Below, in pieces: positions 26,149 through 34,791 of a stretch of DNA of 48,771 bases (position 1 is the first letter of the stretch; every line of letters begins with the position of its first letter). A program made the position numbers and the translations under genes. The DNA is taken from positions 1 to 48,771 of the forward strand of contig NZ_JAINVU010000012.1 in the NCBI RefSeq assembly GCF_019880555.1. The letters are read 5' to 3'. This DNA comes from Hephaestia mangrovi. GTDB taxonomy: Bacteria > Pseudomonadota > Alphaproteobacteria > Sphingomonadales > Sphingomonadaceae. Below the pieces are notes generated by a model, which worked only from the letters and a program-made list of their open reading frames with translations, was not told the DNA's origin and did not search any database.

Positions 26149-27534
26149 GTGAACCAACGATCCCGAGAACGCACGCAGCACACCGCGTTCGGCGGCAGGG
26201 GGATGACGCTGACCGTGCTGTGCATGGCGGTGCTGATCGTCCAGCTCGACACCACCGTCGTCAACCTTGCGGTCGATCCGATCGGTTCGGCGTTTCATGC
26301 CGATGTCGCGACGATGCAATGGGTCGTCGACATCTACAATCTCGTCTACGCCGTATTGCTGCTGACCGGCGGCCTGCTCGCCGATGTGTACGGCCGCCGG
26401 CGCGTCTTCATGGGCGGCGCGATCGTGTTCTCGGCGGCGTCTTTGCTGTGCGCGCTGTCGCCGGCGGTGTGGCTGTTGATCGCGGGGCGAGCGCTGGCCG
26501 GTCTGGGCGCGGCGCTGCTGATGCCCGCCTCGCTGGCGATCCTGCGCGTGACCTGGCCGGACGTGCACGAGCGCGGCCGGGCGCTGGGGATTTGGGCAGG
26601 CTGCAACGGGCTGGCGCTGGCGATCGGCCCCAGCGCCGGCGGGTTCCTGATTGCGCAATTCGGCTGGTCGGCGATCTTCTGGGCGGTTATGCCGCTCGGC
26701 CTCGCAGCGCTGGCTTTGTCGCCGATCGCTGTCCCCGAATCCGCCGATCCCGAGGGTCGCCGGATGGACGGGCGGGGTCAGGTGCTGGGTGCGATCGCGC
26801 TGGGTGCGCTGTCGCTCGCTGCGATCGAGGCGCATGGGACGATCTGGCTGGCCGCCCTGGCGCTGATCGTCGCGGGCGTCGCCTCCGGCCTGTTTCTCGG
26901 GGCCGAGCGCGCGCTGGGCGATCACGCCTTGGTGCCGCTGGGCATGTTTCGATCGTTGACCTTTCTCGGCGCGATGATCGCCACGACGGGCATGACCTTC
27001 GGCATGTATGGCGTGATGTTCCTGCTGCCGCAGACGTGGCAGGCGACCGGCCGGCTCGGGCCGATCGGTGCCGGCGTCGCGCTGCTCCCTGAGGCGGTGT
27101 TCTTCGTGCTGGTCTCGCCATTTTCTGGCTGGATCAGCGATCGGCTGGGGCGGCGGATGGCGACGGCCGGCGGGGTCGGCATCATCGGTTGCGGGCTCGC
27201 CCTGATCGCGATGTTCGCCGGTGCGCGGTCGCTGGTCGTGACCGAAATCGGCCTTGCGCTGACCGGCTTCGGCATGGGGTTGGCTACCGGTCCGTTGATG
27301 GGCGCGGCGGTCGGCGCGGTCGAATCGGCACGATCTGGCACAGCGGCGGCGCTCATCAACGTCGCGCGCATCGCCGGCGCGACGATCGGCGTCGCAATTC
27401 TCGGCACCGTTTTCGCCATCGGCGGCAAAGGCGTGAGCGGCTTGCGGGCGGCGATGCTGACCGGGGCTGCCGTGCAGATCGCCAGCGCCGCCGTCGCGTG
27501 GCGGACGACGAGGAGACGCGGCACCGATACGTGA
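26149..27534 (+). CDS. MFS transporter, DHA2 (drug:H+ antiporter) type
   Basis: A 461-residue MFS protein. Family marks are LDTTVVNLAVDPIG in helix 1, GGLLADVYGRRRVFMGG as the loop 2-3 motif, and GPSAGGFLIAQFGWSAIFW as the antiporter motif C region near helix 5. DHA2 members export drugs, fatty acids or other amphiphiles. The start is a GTG at 26149, 27 bases after the hydrolase stop, so it is likely cotranscribed. The gene is intact. Confidence 0.9.
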   Translation: MNQRSRERTQHTAFGGRGMTLTVLCMAVLIVQLDTTVVNLAVDPIGSAFHADVATMQWVVDIYNLVYAVLLLTGGLLADVYGRRRVFMGGAIVFSAASLLCALSPAVWLLIAGRALAGLGAALLMPASLAILRVTWPDVHERGRALGIWAGCNGLALAIGPSAGGFLIAQFGWSAIFWAVMPLGLAALALSPIAVPESADPEGRRMDGRGQVLGAIALGALSLAAIEAHGTIWLAALALIVAGVASGLFLGAERALGDHALVPLGMFRSLTFLGAMIATTGMTFGMYGVMFLLPQTWQATGRLGPIGAGVALLPEAVFFVLVSPFSGWISDRLGRRMATAGGVGIIGCGLALIAMFAGARSLVVTEIGLALTGFGMGLATGPLMGAAVGAVESARSGTAAALINVARIAGATIGVAILGTVFAIGGKGVSGLRAAMLTGAAVQIASAAVAWRTTRRRGTDT

Positions 27535-27540
27535 CCGGCC

Positions 27541-28512
27541 ATGTCCGGACCGGTGCTCTTTACTGGCCACAACAACCGCCTTCTCGAAACAGGAGTCGAG
27601 GCATTGACGACGACATCAGACAACAAATCACCGATCGTGCTTTTCCTGATCCTCACCTGTGTGTTCTCGGGCCCGTTCTGGGCGCTGGGGATCGCGACCG
27701 GGGATACCTCTGGCGGGCAGGGCGCTTATGCCATCGGCATGATGTGGGGGCCGGCGCTTGCCGCGCTCGCCACCTGCTGGATCGCCAGGCTGCCGCTCGG
27801 GTCGCTCGGCTGGCGGTGGGGAGAGCCGCGCTGGCAACTTCTCTCGTATTTCTGGCCCTTGGCGGTATGCATCGTTACCTACGGCATCGTCTATGCCGTC
27901 GGCCTCGGCGGATTTCCCAACGCGGACACCGTCGCGACCTTTCGCAAGAGCCTGCACTGGACCGGCGCCGGCACCGCGCTGGTGGTGATCGGCTGGTTCG
28001 TGCTGTTCGCGACCACCAGCCTTCCCATGGCGCTGTCGTCCGCGCTCGGCGAGGAGATCGGCTGGCGCGGGTTCCTGTCGCCAAGACTGGATGCGAAGTT
28101 CGGGTTCACGGGCGGTGCCTTGCTGACCGGCGCGATCTGGGCGGTTTGGCATTTCCCGATCCTGTTCTTCTCCGATTATGACAGTGCGACCCCTTTGTGG
28201 TTCTCGACACCGTGTTTCGTGGTCGAGGTGATGAGCCTCGCGATCATCATGGCCTGGGTGCGCCGGCGCTCGGGCAGTCTGTGGACCGGCGCGATGGCGC
28301 ATGCCAGCATCAACATGTTCAACCAGGGGTTCTTCGTGCCGCTGACCGCGGCGCGCGGAAGCGTGACCGCCTACGCCATCGACGAATCGGGCGCGGTCCT
28401 GCCGGTTGTCCTGCTGGCAGCGGCGATTTTCGTCTGGACCCGCCGCGGGGCGCTGGATGGCATCGATCCCGTTACCGGTGTTTCGGAGCAAGGCGCCGCC
28501 TGGGCGCATTGA
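27541..28512 (+). CDS. CPBP/CAAX-family intramembrane metalloprotease
   Basis: A membrane protein of up to 323 residues with about eight helices. The glutamate motif EExxxR appears as GEEIGWRGFL near residue 178. The second motif, WHFPILFF, and the third, AHASINMFNQ, provide the histidines. Family members act as membrane proteases, or in some cases as bacteriocin-immunity or self-protection proteins. The frame opens with ATG 27541, seven bases after the MFS stop. A TTG at 27604 with AGGAG upstream begins closer to the first helix, so the true start is uncertain. It belongs to the gene string behind the second HxlR operator. Confidence 0.85.
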   Translation: MSGPVLFTGHNNRLLETGVEALTTTSDNKSPIVLFLILTCVFSGPFWALGIATGDTSGGQGAYAIGMMWGPALAALATCWIARLPLGSLGWRWGEPRWQLLSYFWPLAVCIVTYGIVYAVGLGGFPNADTVATFRKSLHWTGAGTALVVIGWFVLFATTSLPMALSSALGEEIGWRGFLSPRLDAKFGFTGGALLTGAIWAVWHFPILFFSDYDSATPLWFSTPCFVVEVMSLAIIMAWVRRRSGSLWTGAMAHASINMFNQGFFVPLTAARGSVTAYAIDESGAVLPVVLLAAAIFVWTRRGALDGIDPVTGVSEQGAAWAH

Positions 28513-28556
28513 CCTTAGTCCGTAGCATTTGTCACGCTTACGCAGGGAGGAATCAG

Positions 28557-29503
28557 ATGTCCCTTGGATTCGCCGCCGCGCTTCTTGCATCGACGCTCGC
28601 CGCGACCGGCCAGACCGCGGTCAAGCTTCCCGCCGACGAAGCGGCGCCGGGGGTGCGGCTGACCGGCGATGAGGTCACCGTCCCGCTCGTCCTGATCAAG
28701 GGCTATCCGTTCATCGAAGGCGAGGTGAACGGGGTGAAGGGCAAGTTCATGTTCGACATCGGCTCGGACGCCGCGATCACTCTCAACCACCATTATGTAC
28801 CGCTCAAGAACGGCATCGCCATGCCGGGCAGCAAGGTTGGCAGCGGGCAGACCATGCCGGCGCAACTCAACAAGACGATCGCGTCGGTGCGCTTCGGGCA
28901 GTTTTCTTATACCAACGTCCACAACGTCCAGAGCAACGACGCGTCGCAGATCGAGCAGCACATCACGCCGGATTATCTCGGCTGGGTCGGTTTCGAATTC
29001 TTCCGCGGCTATGCGGTCAAGATCGATTACCGCAAGGACACCGCCACCTTCTACAAGGCCGGTCCGGCGGCGGTGACGCACTTTCTCAGCGGTGAGACTG
29101 TTGTCGCCGTCATCCCGTTCCAGCGCCCCAAGCTTGCGCGGATACCCGTGGTGCCGGTCACGATCGGCAAGATGAGGTTCGACGGCGCGTTCGACACCGG
29201 CGCCTTGAAATGTGGATCGACAAGGCGACGCGCCAGAAGCTCGCCGCCGAAGGCGTGCTCGCCAAAGCGGAGGATGGTGGTGACGATCAGGTCGACATTT
29301 CCGGGGTCGACATCGCCAACGGTGCCGCCGACCTGACATTGCGATTCAACGTCGTGCCGCCGCCCGCGCCCTTCGCCGAGGCCACCAACCAGCGCCCCGA
29401 CGATAATGTCACATTCGCCTATAATCTCCTGAGCAAATACAAGACGGTGATCGATTACCCCAACCGGACGATCTATTTGCTGAAATATGACGATGCCCAT
29501 TAG
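28557..29503 (+). pseudogene. Retropepsin-like aspartic protease, frameshifted
   Basis: The start is ATG 28557 with AGGAGG upstream and a signal peptide (FAAALLASTLAATGQ). The first half has FDIGSDAAITLN, an atypical catalytic loop with isoleucine where T or S is usual. A second retropepsin-type motif, FDTGA, follows near residue 213. Immediately after it (near 29205) the reading frame breaks. The sequence resumes one frame over with MWIDKATRQKLA and runs on to KTVIDYPNRTIYLL and a stop at 29503. Insertion of one base in a G run at the break would restore a full two-domain protein of about 315 residues. Either the gene is broken or a base is missing from the sequence. The IS481 element begins 20 bases downstream. 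Confidence 0.82.
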
Positions 29504-30472
29504 GCGAAGGCGGCCTGCAGGCTAGGTGTTTGTCCCGGCATTTGATGGTGCGGGTCGAGTATAAACCGATCAGGTTCGGCTGACCAGATTTTGCGGATGT
29601 ATTCGTAGGGGGTGAGTCCGCGCAGGGTCTTGAGCCTACGGCCATAGTTGTAGGCGTCGATGAAGGTGTGCAGGTGGGCGGTCAGTTGGTCATGGCTGTC
29701 GTAATGATAGCGCTTGACGGTTGCTTCTTTGATCGTCCGGTTCATGCGTTCGACCTGACCATTGGTCCAAGGGCGCTTCACCTTGGTGAGGCGATGGTCG
29801 ATGCCATGCTCGTCGCAAACGCGATCGACGATGTGGTGAAAGGCGTATTTGTGGCGGGCCTGATTGGTGAACTGGATGCCGTTATCGGTGAGCACGGTGT
29901 GGATGGCATAGGGCACGGCCGCGATCAGGTTCCGCAGGAACTGGGCAGCGATCATCTTGCCGGCTTGCTCGTGCAACTCGACATAGGCGAACTTGCTGGT
30001 GCGGTCGATCGCCACGAACAGCCGTAGTTTGCCTTCGGCCGTCTGCACTTCGGCAATGTCGATGTTGAAGTAACCAATCGGATAGGTCTTGAACTTTCTC
30101 TTCGGCTCCTTGTCACCTGTCACTTCGGGCAAACGACTGATCCCGTGCCGCTGCAGACACCGATGCAAGGATGAGCGCGTCAGGTGCGCGATCGTCGCCT
30201 GTAGCGCATAGAGGCAGTCATCGAGCGGCAGCAGCGTGTGCTTGCGGAAGGCGACGACGATCGCCTCTTCCTCGATCGACAGCACCGTCGAATGGACATC
30301 CCGCGGGCCGGTCGGCAGATCCTTGACCGCCGTGCGCCTCTTCCACTTGGCAACGGTCTTCTGGTTGATGCCCGTAGCGCTTCGCCAGAACCCTCAGGCT
30401 CTCTTCACTATGCTGTATCGCTCGACGGACCGCCTCTGTCGTGCGGGCGCTTCCATGTAGAATCTGTCCCAT
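29500..30472 (-). pseudogene. IS481-family transposase, frameshifted
   Basis: An ATG at 30472 starts an N-terminal helix-turn-helix (ARTTEAVRRAIQHSEESLRVLAKRYG). The frame then breaks at a GGG run (30371-30373). Reading one base less would continue as INQKTVAKWKRR into the main frame (30285 to 29500). The catalytic core has the DDE residues in YFNIDIAEV, VLTDNGIQFT and TNGQVERMNRTIKEA. Its end runs out through the left terminal repeat, because a base is missing there and a TAG that should close it (after MPGPNT) is lost. Single-base lesions on both ends suggest an inactive copy or base-call errors. Confidence 0.83.
29523..29551 (+). repeat. Left terminal inverted repeat of the IS481 element
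   Basis: 29 bases, running TAGGTGTTTG then TCCCGGCATTTGATGGTGC. Its mirror at 30503-30532 has one extra G. The missing base puts the transposase stop codon out of frame. Confidence 0.85.
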
Positions 30473-30502
30473 AGCGCATCCTTCCAAGCTCGCGAGGATG
30501 AT

Positions 30503-30532
30503 GCACCATCAAATGCCGGGACCAAACACCTA
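30503..30532 (-). repeat. Right terminal inverted repeat of the IS481 element
   Basis: 30 bases that on the minus strand begin TAGGTGTTTGGTCCCGG and so match the left repeat with one inserted G. Confidence 0.85.
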
Positions 30533-30659
30533 AGCCCTTCAGCCTCATTCGCGACGTGCATGAATTGTTGCGCGTAGCGCCGTTGATGCAGTCAACCCAT
30601 CATCGCATTCTCCGCGGGTCACGCATCCGGGAAAGCTGGAGCGGCATGGGGAGAGGGAC

Positions 30660-33638
30660 ATGAAAAGGCAGACGGCATGTGCGGTCTTGGCTCTTGTGGC
30701 TGCCGGTGCGGGCGCGTCCGGGGCATATGCGCAAACGACACCTGCTCCGACCGCCGATAGCGATCGGAATGTGTCAGTCGCCACGGCATCCGAACCCACA
30801 TCGCAAACGGGCGAGATCGTCGTGACGGGGTCCCGCATCTCGCGACGCGACTATACGTCGAGCAGCCCGATAGCGACCGTCTCCAGCGATTATATTGCGA
30901 AGTCGGCGTCTCCCACCCTTGAGTCGTCGTTGAACCAGCTGCCGCAGATTACCTCGTCGGCCAGTTCTTCAACGAACACGCAGGCCCGAGGCGGACAGGC
31001 GAGCCTCGACCTTCGTGGCCTCGGCCAGCAACGCACGCTGATCCTCGTTGACGGCCGACGTGTCCAGCCGTCGGCTTCGGACGGATCAGTGGACCTCAAC
31101 ACGATTCCAGCCGACCTCGTCCAGAGCGTCGAGATCATCACCGGTGGCGCGTCGGCAGTCTATGGCTCCGACGCTGTCACGGGCGTGGTCAATCTCAAGC
31201 TCCGTCAGGATGTGACGGGCGTCGAACTGAGCGCCAAGACTGGTGTCACCGAACGGGGCGATGGATCCACCTACGACCTCAACCTTCTTGCAGGCGGTAA
31301 GTTCGCCAACGGGCGCGGGTCCGCTCTCCTTTCGATCGGCTATTCCCGTCGCGACATCGCTCCGTTCACCAATCGCGACTATTTGCGCGGTCAAGTCCTG
31401 ACCGCGTCTAACCCGCGCACGCTGCTGAACGTTTCGGCCGCAAATCTTCCGAGTCAGGCGGCGGTCGATTCAATCTTCTCAGCCTATGGGTACGCGCCGG
31501 GAACGGTCTCCCGTTCCTTGCAGCTGTCGTTCAACCGGGACGGAACCCTGTATTCGCCGACGAACATCGTAAACTACCGGGATGGAGCAGATCCCGCCAC
31601 GGTCAACTATAACGGCGCGCAATATTATGCGGTAAGCGAGACCTACGTCGCGCAGACGCCGCTGACCCGCTATAACGTCTTCGGCCGGGTGAATTACGAT
31701 TTCAGCGACAACATCAAGCTCTTCGTCGAAGGTTTCTATACCAACTACAATGTGACGACGGGCGGGGCCTTTGCAAACGCGGGCTCGACCTCTTCATCCG
31801 TCCCCATAACGATACCGGTCACAAATCCGTTCATTCCTGCCGACCTGCGCACTTATCTGCTGTCGCGGCCAAACCCGACAGCACCGCTTACCGCCACTCG
31901 TTTCACAACAGAAGCCGGCCCTCGGCACGAGCGCAACGATTATGACGTCTTCCAACTGACGACCGGCTTGTCGGGCCGCTTCAGTGGAACCGATATCGAC
32001 TGGAGCATCGTAGGATCCTACGGACAGACGCACCAGTTGCAGACGGAGACGGGCTATCCAAGTATTCTGGCGATCAATCAGTTGCTGGCGGCGCCTGACG
32101 GCGGCGCGAGCCTGTGCTCCGGCGGCTATAACATCTTCGGTTTGCAGCCGGTCTCTGCGGCGTGCTCGGCGTTCATCTCCCGCACGGAAAGGAACGTCAC
32201 GCGCCTTTCCCAGACCAACGTTGAGGCCAATGTCACCGGCACTCTGTTCAGTTTGCCGGCTGGCGCTCTCAAGTTCGCGGCGGGCGCAGACTATCGCCAG
32301 AACGACTATTCCTTCGACCCGGACTCGCAGATCACGACCGGGCAGATCGCCAATTTCCTGCCTATTTTTGCGTCGAGCGGGACGACCAAGGCGGCCGAAG
32401 CCTATGCGGAACTCCTGATCCCGGTGATCAAGAACGGACCGCTCATCAAGGAATTCAACCTTGACGCGTCCTATCGTTATTCGCACTACAACACCGTCGG
32501 TGGCATCTCGACCTATACGGTAGACGCGGACTGGATCGTGATCGACGGTCTAAGGTTCCGAGGCGGGTATTCGAGGGCGACGCGTGCGCCGAGTGCCGGC
32601 GAGCTATTCGGCGCTACCAGCTTCGGGCAGGCGTCGATCGGAGCGCCCGGCGTCTTGGGTTCCGGCGATCCGTGCGACGTGCGCGGAGCCTACCGCGCCG
32701 CCGGTGCGGCCAACGCCGATCAGGTTCGTGCCCTTTGCCTGGCGCAAGGCGTGCCCGCCAGCCTGATCGACACGTTCCAGAATACGAACCCGCGGACGCC
32801 CTTCCAATCCGGCGGCAACACGGCCCTTCAGCCGGAAACGGCCGACACCTACTCGGCCGGCGTGGTGCTCAGTCCCAAGTTTTCATCACCGCTGCTGGAG
32901 CACCTCAGCCTGTCGGTCGACTATTACAATATCAAGATCACCAAAGCGATCGGCCAGATCTCGAGCACAGTTGCCTTGTCCCAATGTTTCAGCACGGTGG
33001 CGAATCCCGGTCTGAGCAACGCGAGCAGCTACTGCCAGCTGCTGCAGCGCAATCCGGGCGACGGCCAGTTGTCTCTGATCCTGAACCCGCAGTTCAACCT
33101 GGCCAACTATTCGACGAGCGGGATCGACGCGCAGCTCGACTGGCGGTTGAACCTCGCCGATGTGGGCGGGCCGGGCAGCAGCTACTTTGCCATCAGCTCG
33201 GTCGCGACCTATCTGGACACGTTCAAGATTCAGAACTTCGCCGGCGCGCCAACGCTTGATTATGCAGGCACGATCGGAAACACGCAGATCGACCTGTTCG
33301 CGGACGCGCATCCGCGGTGGAAGGCGACCTCGACCGCTACGCTGGGCGTTGGCGACGTATCGGCCAGCCTGCGCTGGCGATATATCGGTAAGATGGCGAA
33401 TGCCGCGAACGTTGGCACGAATGGAACGGCGCCGGACGTTTCCGCGGTCAGCTATTTCGACCTAAGCTTGAACTTCGATGTTTCCCACCGCTTTCAGCTT
33501 GGGCTCGGGGCGACCAACATCTTCGACAAAAAGCCGCCGGTGGTCAACACGAGCATCGTTGGCAACCTGGCGACAGACGCATACACGTACGACGTCCTCG
33601 GACGGCGCTTCTACGCATCTATAAAGGCTAAGTTCTAA
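30660..33638 (+). CDS. TonB-dependent receptor
   Basis: A 992-residue outer-membrane receptor. A signal peptide runs to about ASGAYAQ. The plug domain begins near EIVVTGSRISRRDY and includes LDLRGLGQQRTLILVDGRR and GGASAVYGSDAVTGVVN, typical of sphingomonad receptors. The barrel fills the rest and ends in phenylalanine (SIKAKF). This receptor type takes up plant- or polymer-derived organics rather than only iron-siderophores. GGGGAGAGGG precedes the ATG. It sits ahead of the catabolic island and is the likely outer-membrane entry for its substrate, though the separate LysR gene and opposite strand in between leave this open. The upstream gap (30533-30659) holds only the promoter. Confidence 0.92.
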   Translation: MKRQTACAVLALVAAGAGASGAYAQTTPAPTADSDRNVSVATASEPTSQTGEIVVTGSRISRRDYTSSSPIATVSSDYIAKSASPTLESSLNQLPQITSSASSSTNTQARGGQASLDLRGLGQQRTLILVDGRRVQPSASDGSVDLNTIPADLVQSVEIITGGASAVYGSDAVTGVVNLKLRQDVTGVELSAKTGVTERGDGSTYDLNLLAGGKFANGRGSALLSIGYSRRDIAPFTNRDYLRGQVLTASNPRTLLNVSAANLPSQAAVDSIFSAYGYAPGTVSRSLQLSFNRDGTLYSPTNIVNYRDGADPATVNYNGAQYYAVSETYVAQTPLTRYNVFGRVNYDFSDNIKLFVEGFYTNYNVTTGGAFANAGSTSSSVPITIPVTNPFIPADLRTYLLSRPNPTAPLTATRFTTEAGPRHERNDYDVFQLTTGLSGRFSGTDIDWSIVGSYGQTHQLQTETGYPSILAINQLLAAPDGGASLCSGGYNIFGLQPVSAACSAFISRTERNVTRLSQTNVEANVTGTLFSLPAGALKFAAGADYRQNDYSFDPDSQITTGQIANFLPIFASSGTTKAAEAYAELLIPVIKNGPLIKEFNLDASYRYSHYNTVGGISTYTVDADWIVIDGLRFRGGYSRATRAPSAGELFGATSFGQASIGAPGVLGSGDPCDVRGAYRAAGAANADQVRALCLAQGVPASLIDTFQNTNPRTPFQSGGNTALQPETADTYSAGVVLSPKFSSPLLEHLSLSVDYYNIKITKAIGQISSTVALSQCFSTVANPGLSNASSYCQLLQRNPGDGQLSLILNPQFNLANYSTSGIDAQLDWRLNLADVGGPGSSYFAISSVATYLDTFKIQNFAGAPTLDYAGTIGNTQIDLFADAHPRWKATSTATLGVGDVSASLRWRYIGKMANAANVGTNGTAPDVSAVSYFDLSLNFDVSHRFQLGLGATNIFDKKPPVVNTSIVGNLATDAYTYDVLGRRFYASIKAKF

Positions 33639-33681
33639 AACGCGGCAGGCCGATCGTCTGCATGGGCAGCGGTAGTCGACC

Positions 33682-34593
33682 TCAGGGGGCGGTGAAGTCG
33701 ACAGCGGCTCCGCCGCCTTCCCCTTTCAATAGTCGCGACCATAGTGCTTCTGCCGCCGGCGTTTGGCGGGCACGCGGGCGCCATATTCGTATCTCGATTT
33801 GCACATCGCGTGACGGATCGGCAGCGCGCACCAGACGCCCGGTCTTCAGGTCCTCGCGAACGATGCTCAACGCGGTCCAAGCGACACCGCGCCCCTCCCG
33901 CGCCATCGTCGTAAGCACGCTGGCGAGGTGAGACGTGAAAACGGGATTGAGTGGCGCGTCGATGCCCGCCGCCGCCCAGGCAGCTGAAAGGATTCGCCCC
34001 ATTCCGGACTCGGCGCTGAAAGACAATTGCGGCGCCGTCTCCAGATCCACCGCGGCGAGGCTGGGGGCCGCTACGGGGAGCAATATATCGGAACCGAGGG
34101 GTATCGAACGGAAATCGGAACCGAGACGGACCTGCGCCGCATTGTGGTGATGGCACAGCAGGAATTGCGCGCGGCCCTCGATCATGATGCGCTCGCACGC
34201 GGTCATGTTGTCTGCAGTCAGCTCGATCCTCGCCGTCATCGGGACGCGCTCCTCGAGCTTTCGCAGAAGAGCGGGAAAATGTGTGAGGGAGAGGACATGG
34301 GTCGATGCAAAGCGCAACGATTCCGACGTCGACCTGGCGACCTCTCGAGCCTCCTCCCGTCCCAGCTTCAGCCTCCGAAGCGTCTCCTCGGCAACGAAGC
34401 GGAATGCATCGCCTGCGGGTGTCAGACGCGCCGTGTGCGTGCTTCGGTCGATGAGCGTGGCGCCGACCCAATCCTCAAGCGCCTTGATCCGCCGGCTGAA
34501 GCTGGGTTGGCTGACAGCCCGATGCTCGGCCGCTCGCGAGAATCCGCCATGCTCGATGAGGGCGAGGAAGTCCTCAAGCCAGTCGCAATCCAT
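33682..34593 (-). CDS. LysR-family regulator, likely controlling the hyuBA operon
   Basis: A 303-residue LysR regulator. The helix-turn-helix is in FLALIEHGGFSRAAEHRAVSQPSFSRRIKALE, and the effector domain carries VLSLTHFPALLRKLEERVP and TTMAREGRGVAW. ATG 34593 is preceded by AGGAAG and is preferred to an ATG at 34611. It is divergent from hyuB at 34792, with a 198-base gap. LysR genes in this arrangement usually control the divergent operon in response to a pathway intermediate. Confidence 0.9.
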   Translation of the reverse strand: MDCDWLEDFLALIEHGGFSRAAEHRAVSQPSFSRRIKALEDWVGATLIDRSTHTARLTPAGDAFRFVAEETLRRLKLGREEAREVARSTSESLRFASTHVLSLTHFPALLRKLEERVPMTARIELTADNMTACERIMIEGRAQFLLCHHHNAAQVRLGSDFRSIPLGSDILLPVAAPSLAAVDLETAPQLSFSAESGMGRILSAAWAAAGIDAPLNPVFTSHLASVLTTMAREGRGVAWTALSIVREDLKTGRLVRAADPSRDVQIEIRIWRPRARQTPAAEALWSRLLKGEGGGAAVDFTAP

Positions 34594-34791
34594 GCTTCTT
34601 CCTAGCGCCATCTGGGACGTAGCTCTAGTGCGCCTTGAGACATGGTTCCGCCGACACCGTAGGCCCGTGACCGCATGTGATCACGTCGGCTCGCCGGATG
34701 AAATCATGCGAACAGCGAATTGGATACCGGTTGAGCGTATTGCTACGCCATCCTCAGACAGTGCCCCCAGGCACGGGCGACGGGCGAGCGG
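34594..34791. promoter_or_regulatory. Divergent promoter region between LysR and hyuB
   Basis: 198 bases with no gene. The perfect octamer GTGATCAC lies at 34677-34684, mid-gap, and is a candidate half of an operator. I see no strong sigma-70 promoter elements and no riboswitch-like structure. Confidence 0.35.

Larger units (their letters stand above)
29523..30532. mobile_element. IS481-family insertion sequence, about 1.0 kb
   Basis: A DDE transposase gene of the IS481 type is enclosed by terminal inverted repeats at 29523-29551 and 30503-30532. Both outer ends begin TAGGTGTTTG. The left repeat lacks one G within a GG run that the right repeat has. No direct target duplication is visible beside the ends (flanks CAGGC on the left and AGCCC on the right). 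It lies between the retropepsin gene and the TonB-receptor gene. I see no passenger genes. Confidence 0.85.

Noticed and set aside
24751..27570. 939-codon minus-strand open frame
   Set aside because: It spans three intact plus-strand genes (hydrolase, DHA2, part of the membrane protein), and its product is dominated by R, D, H and Q with no domain.
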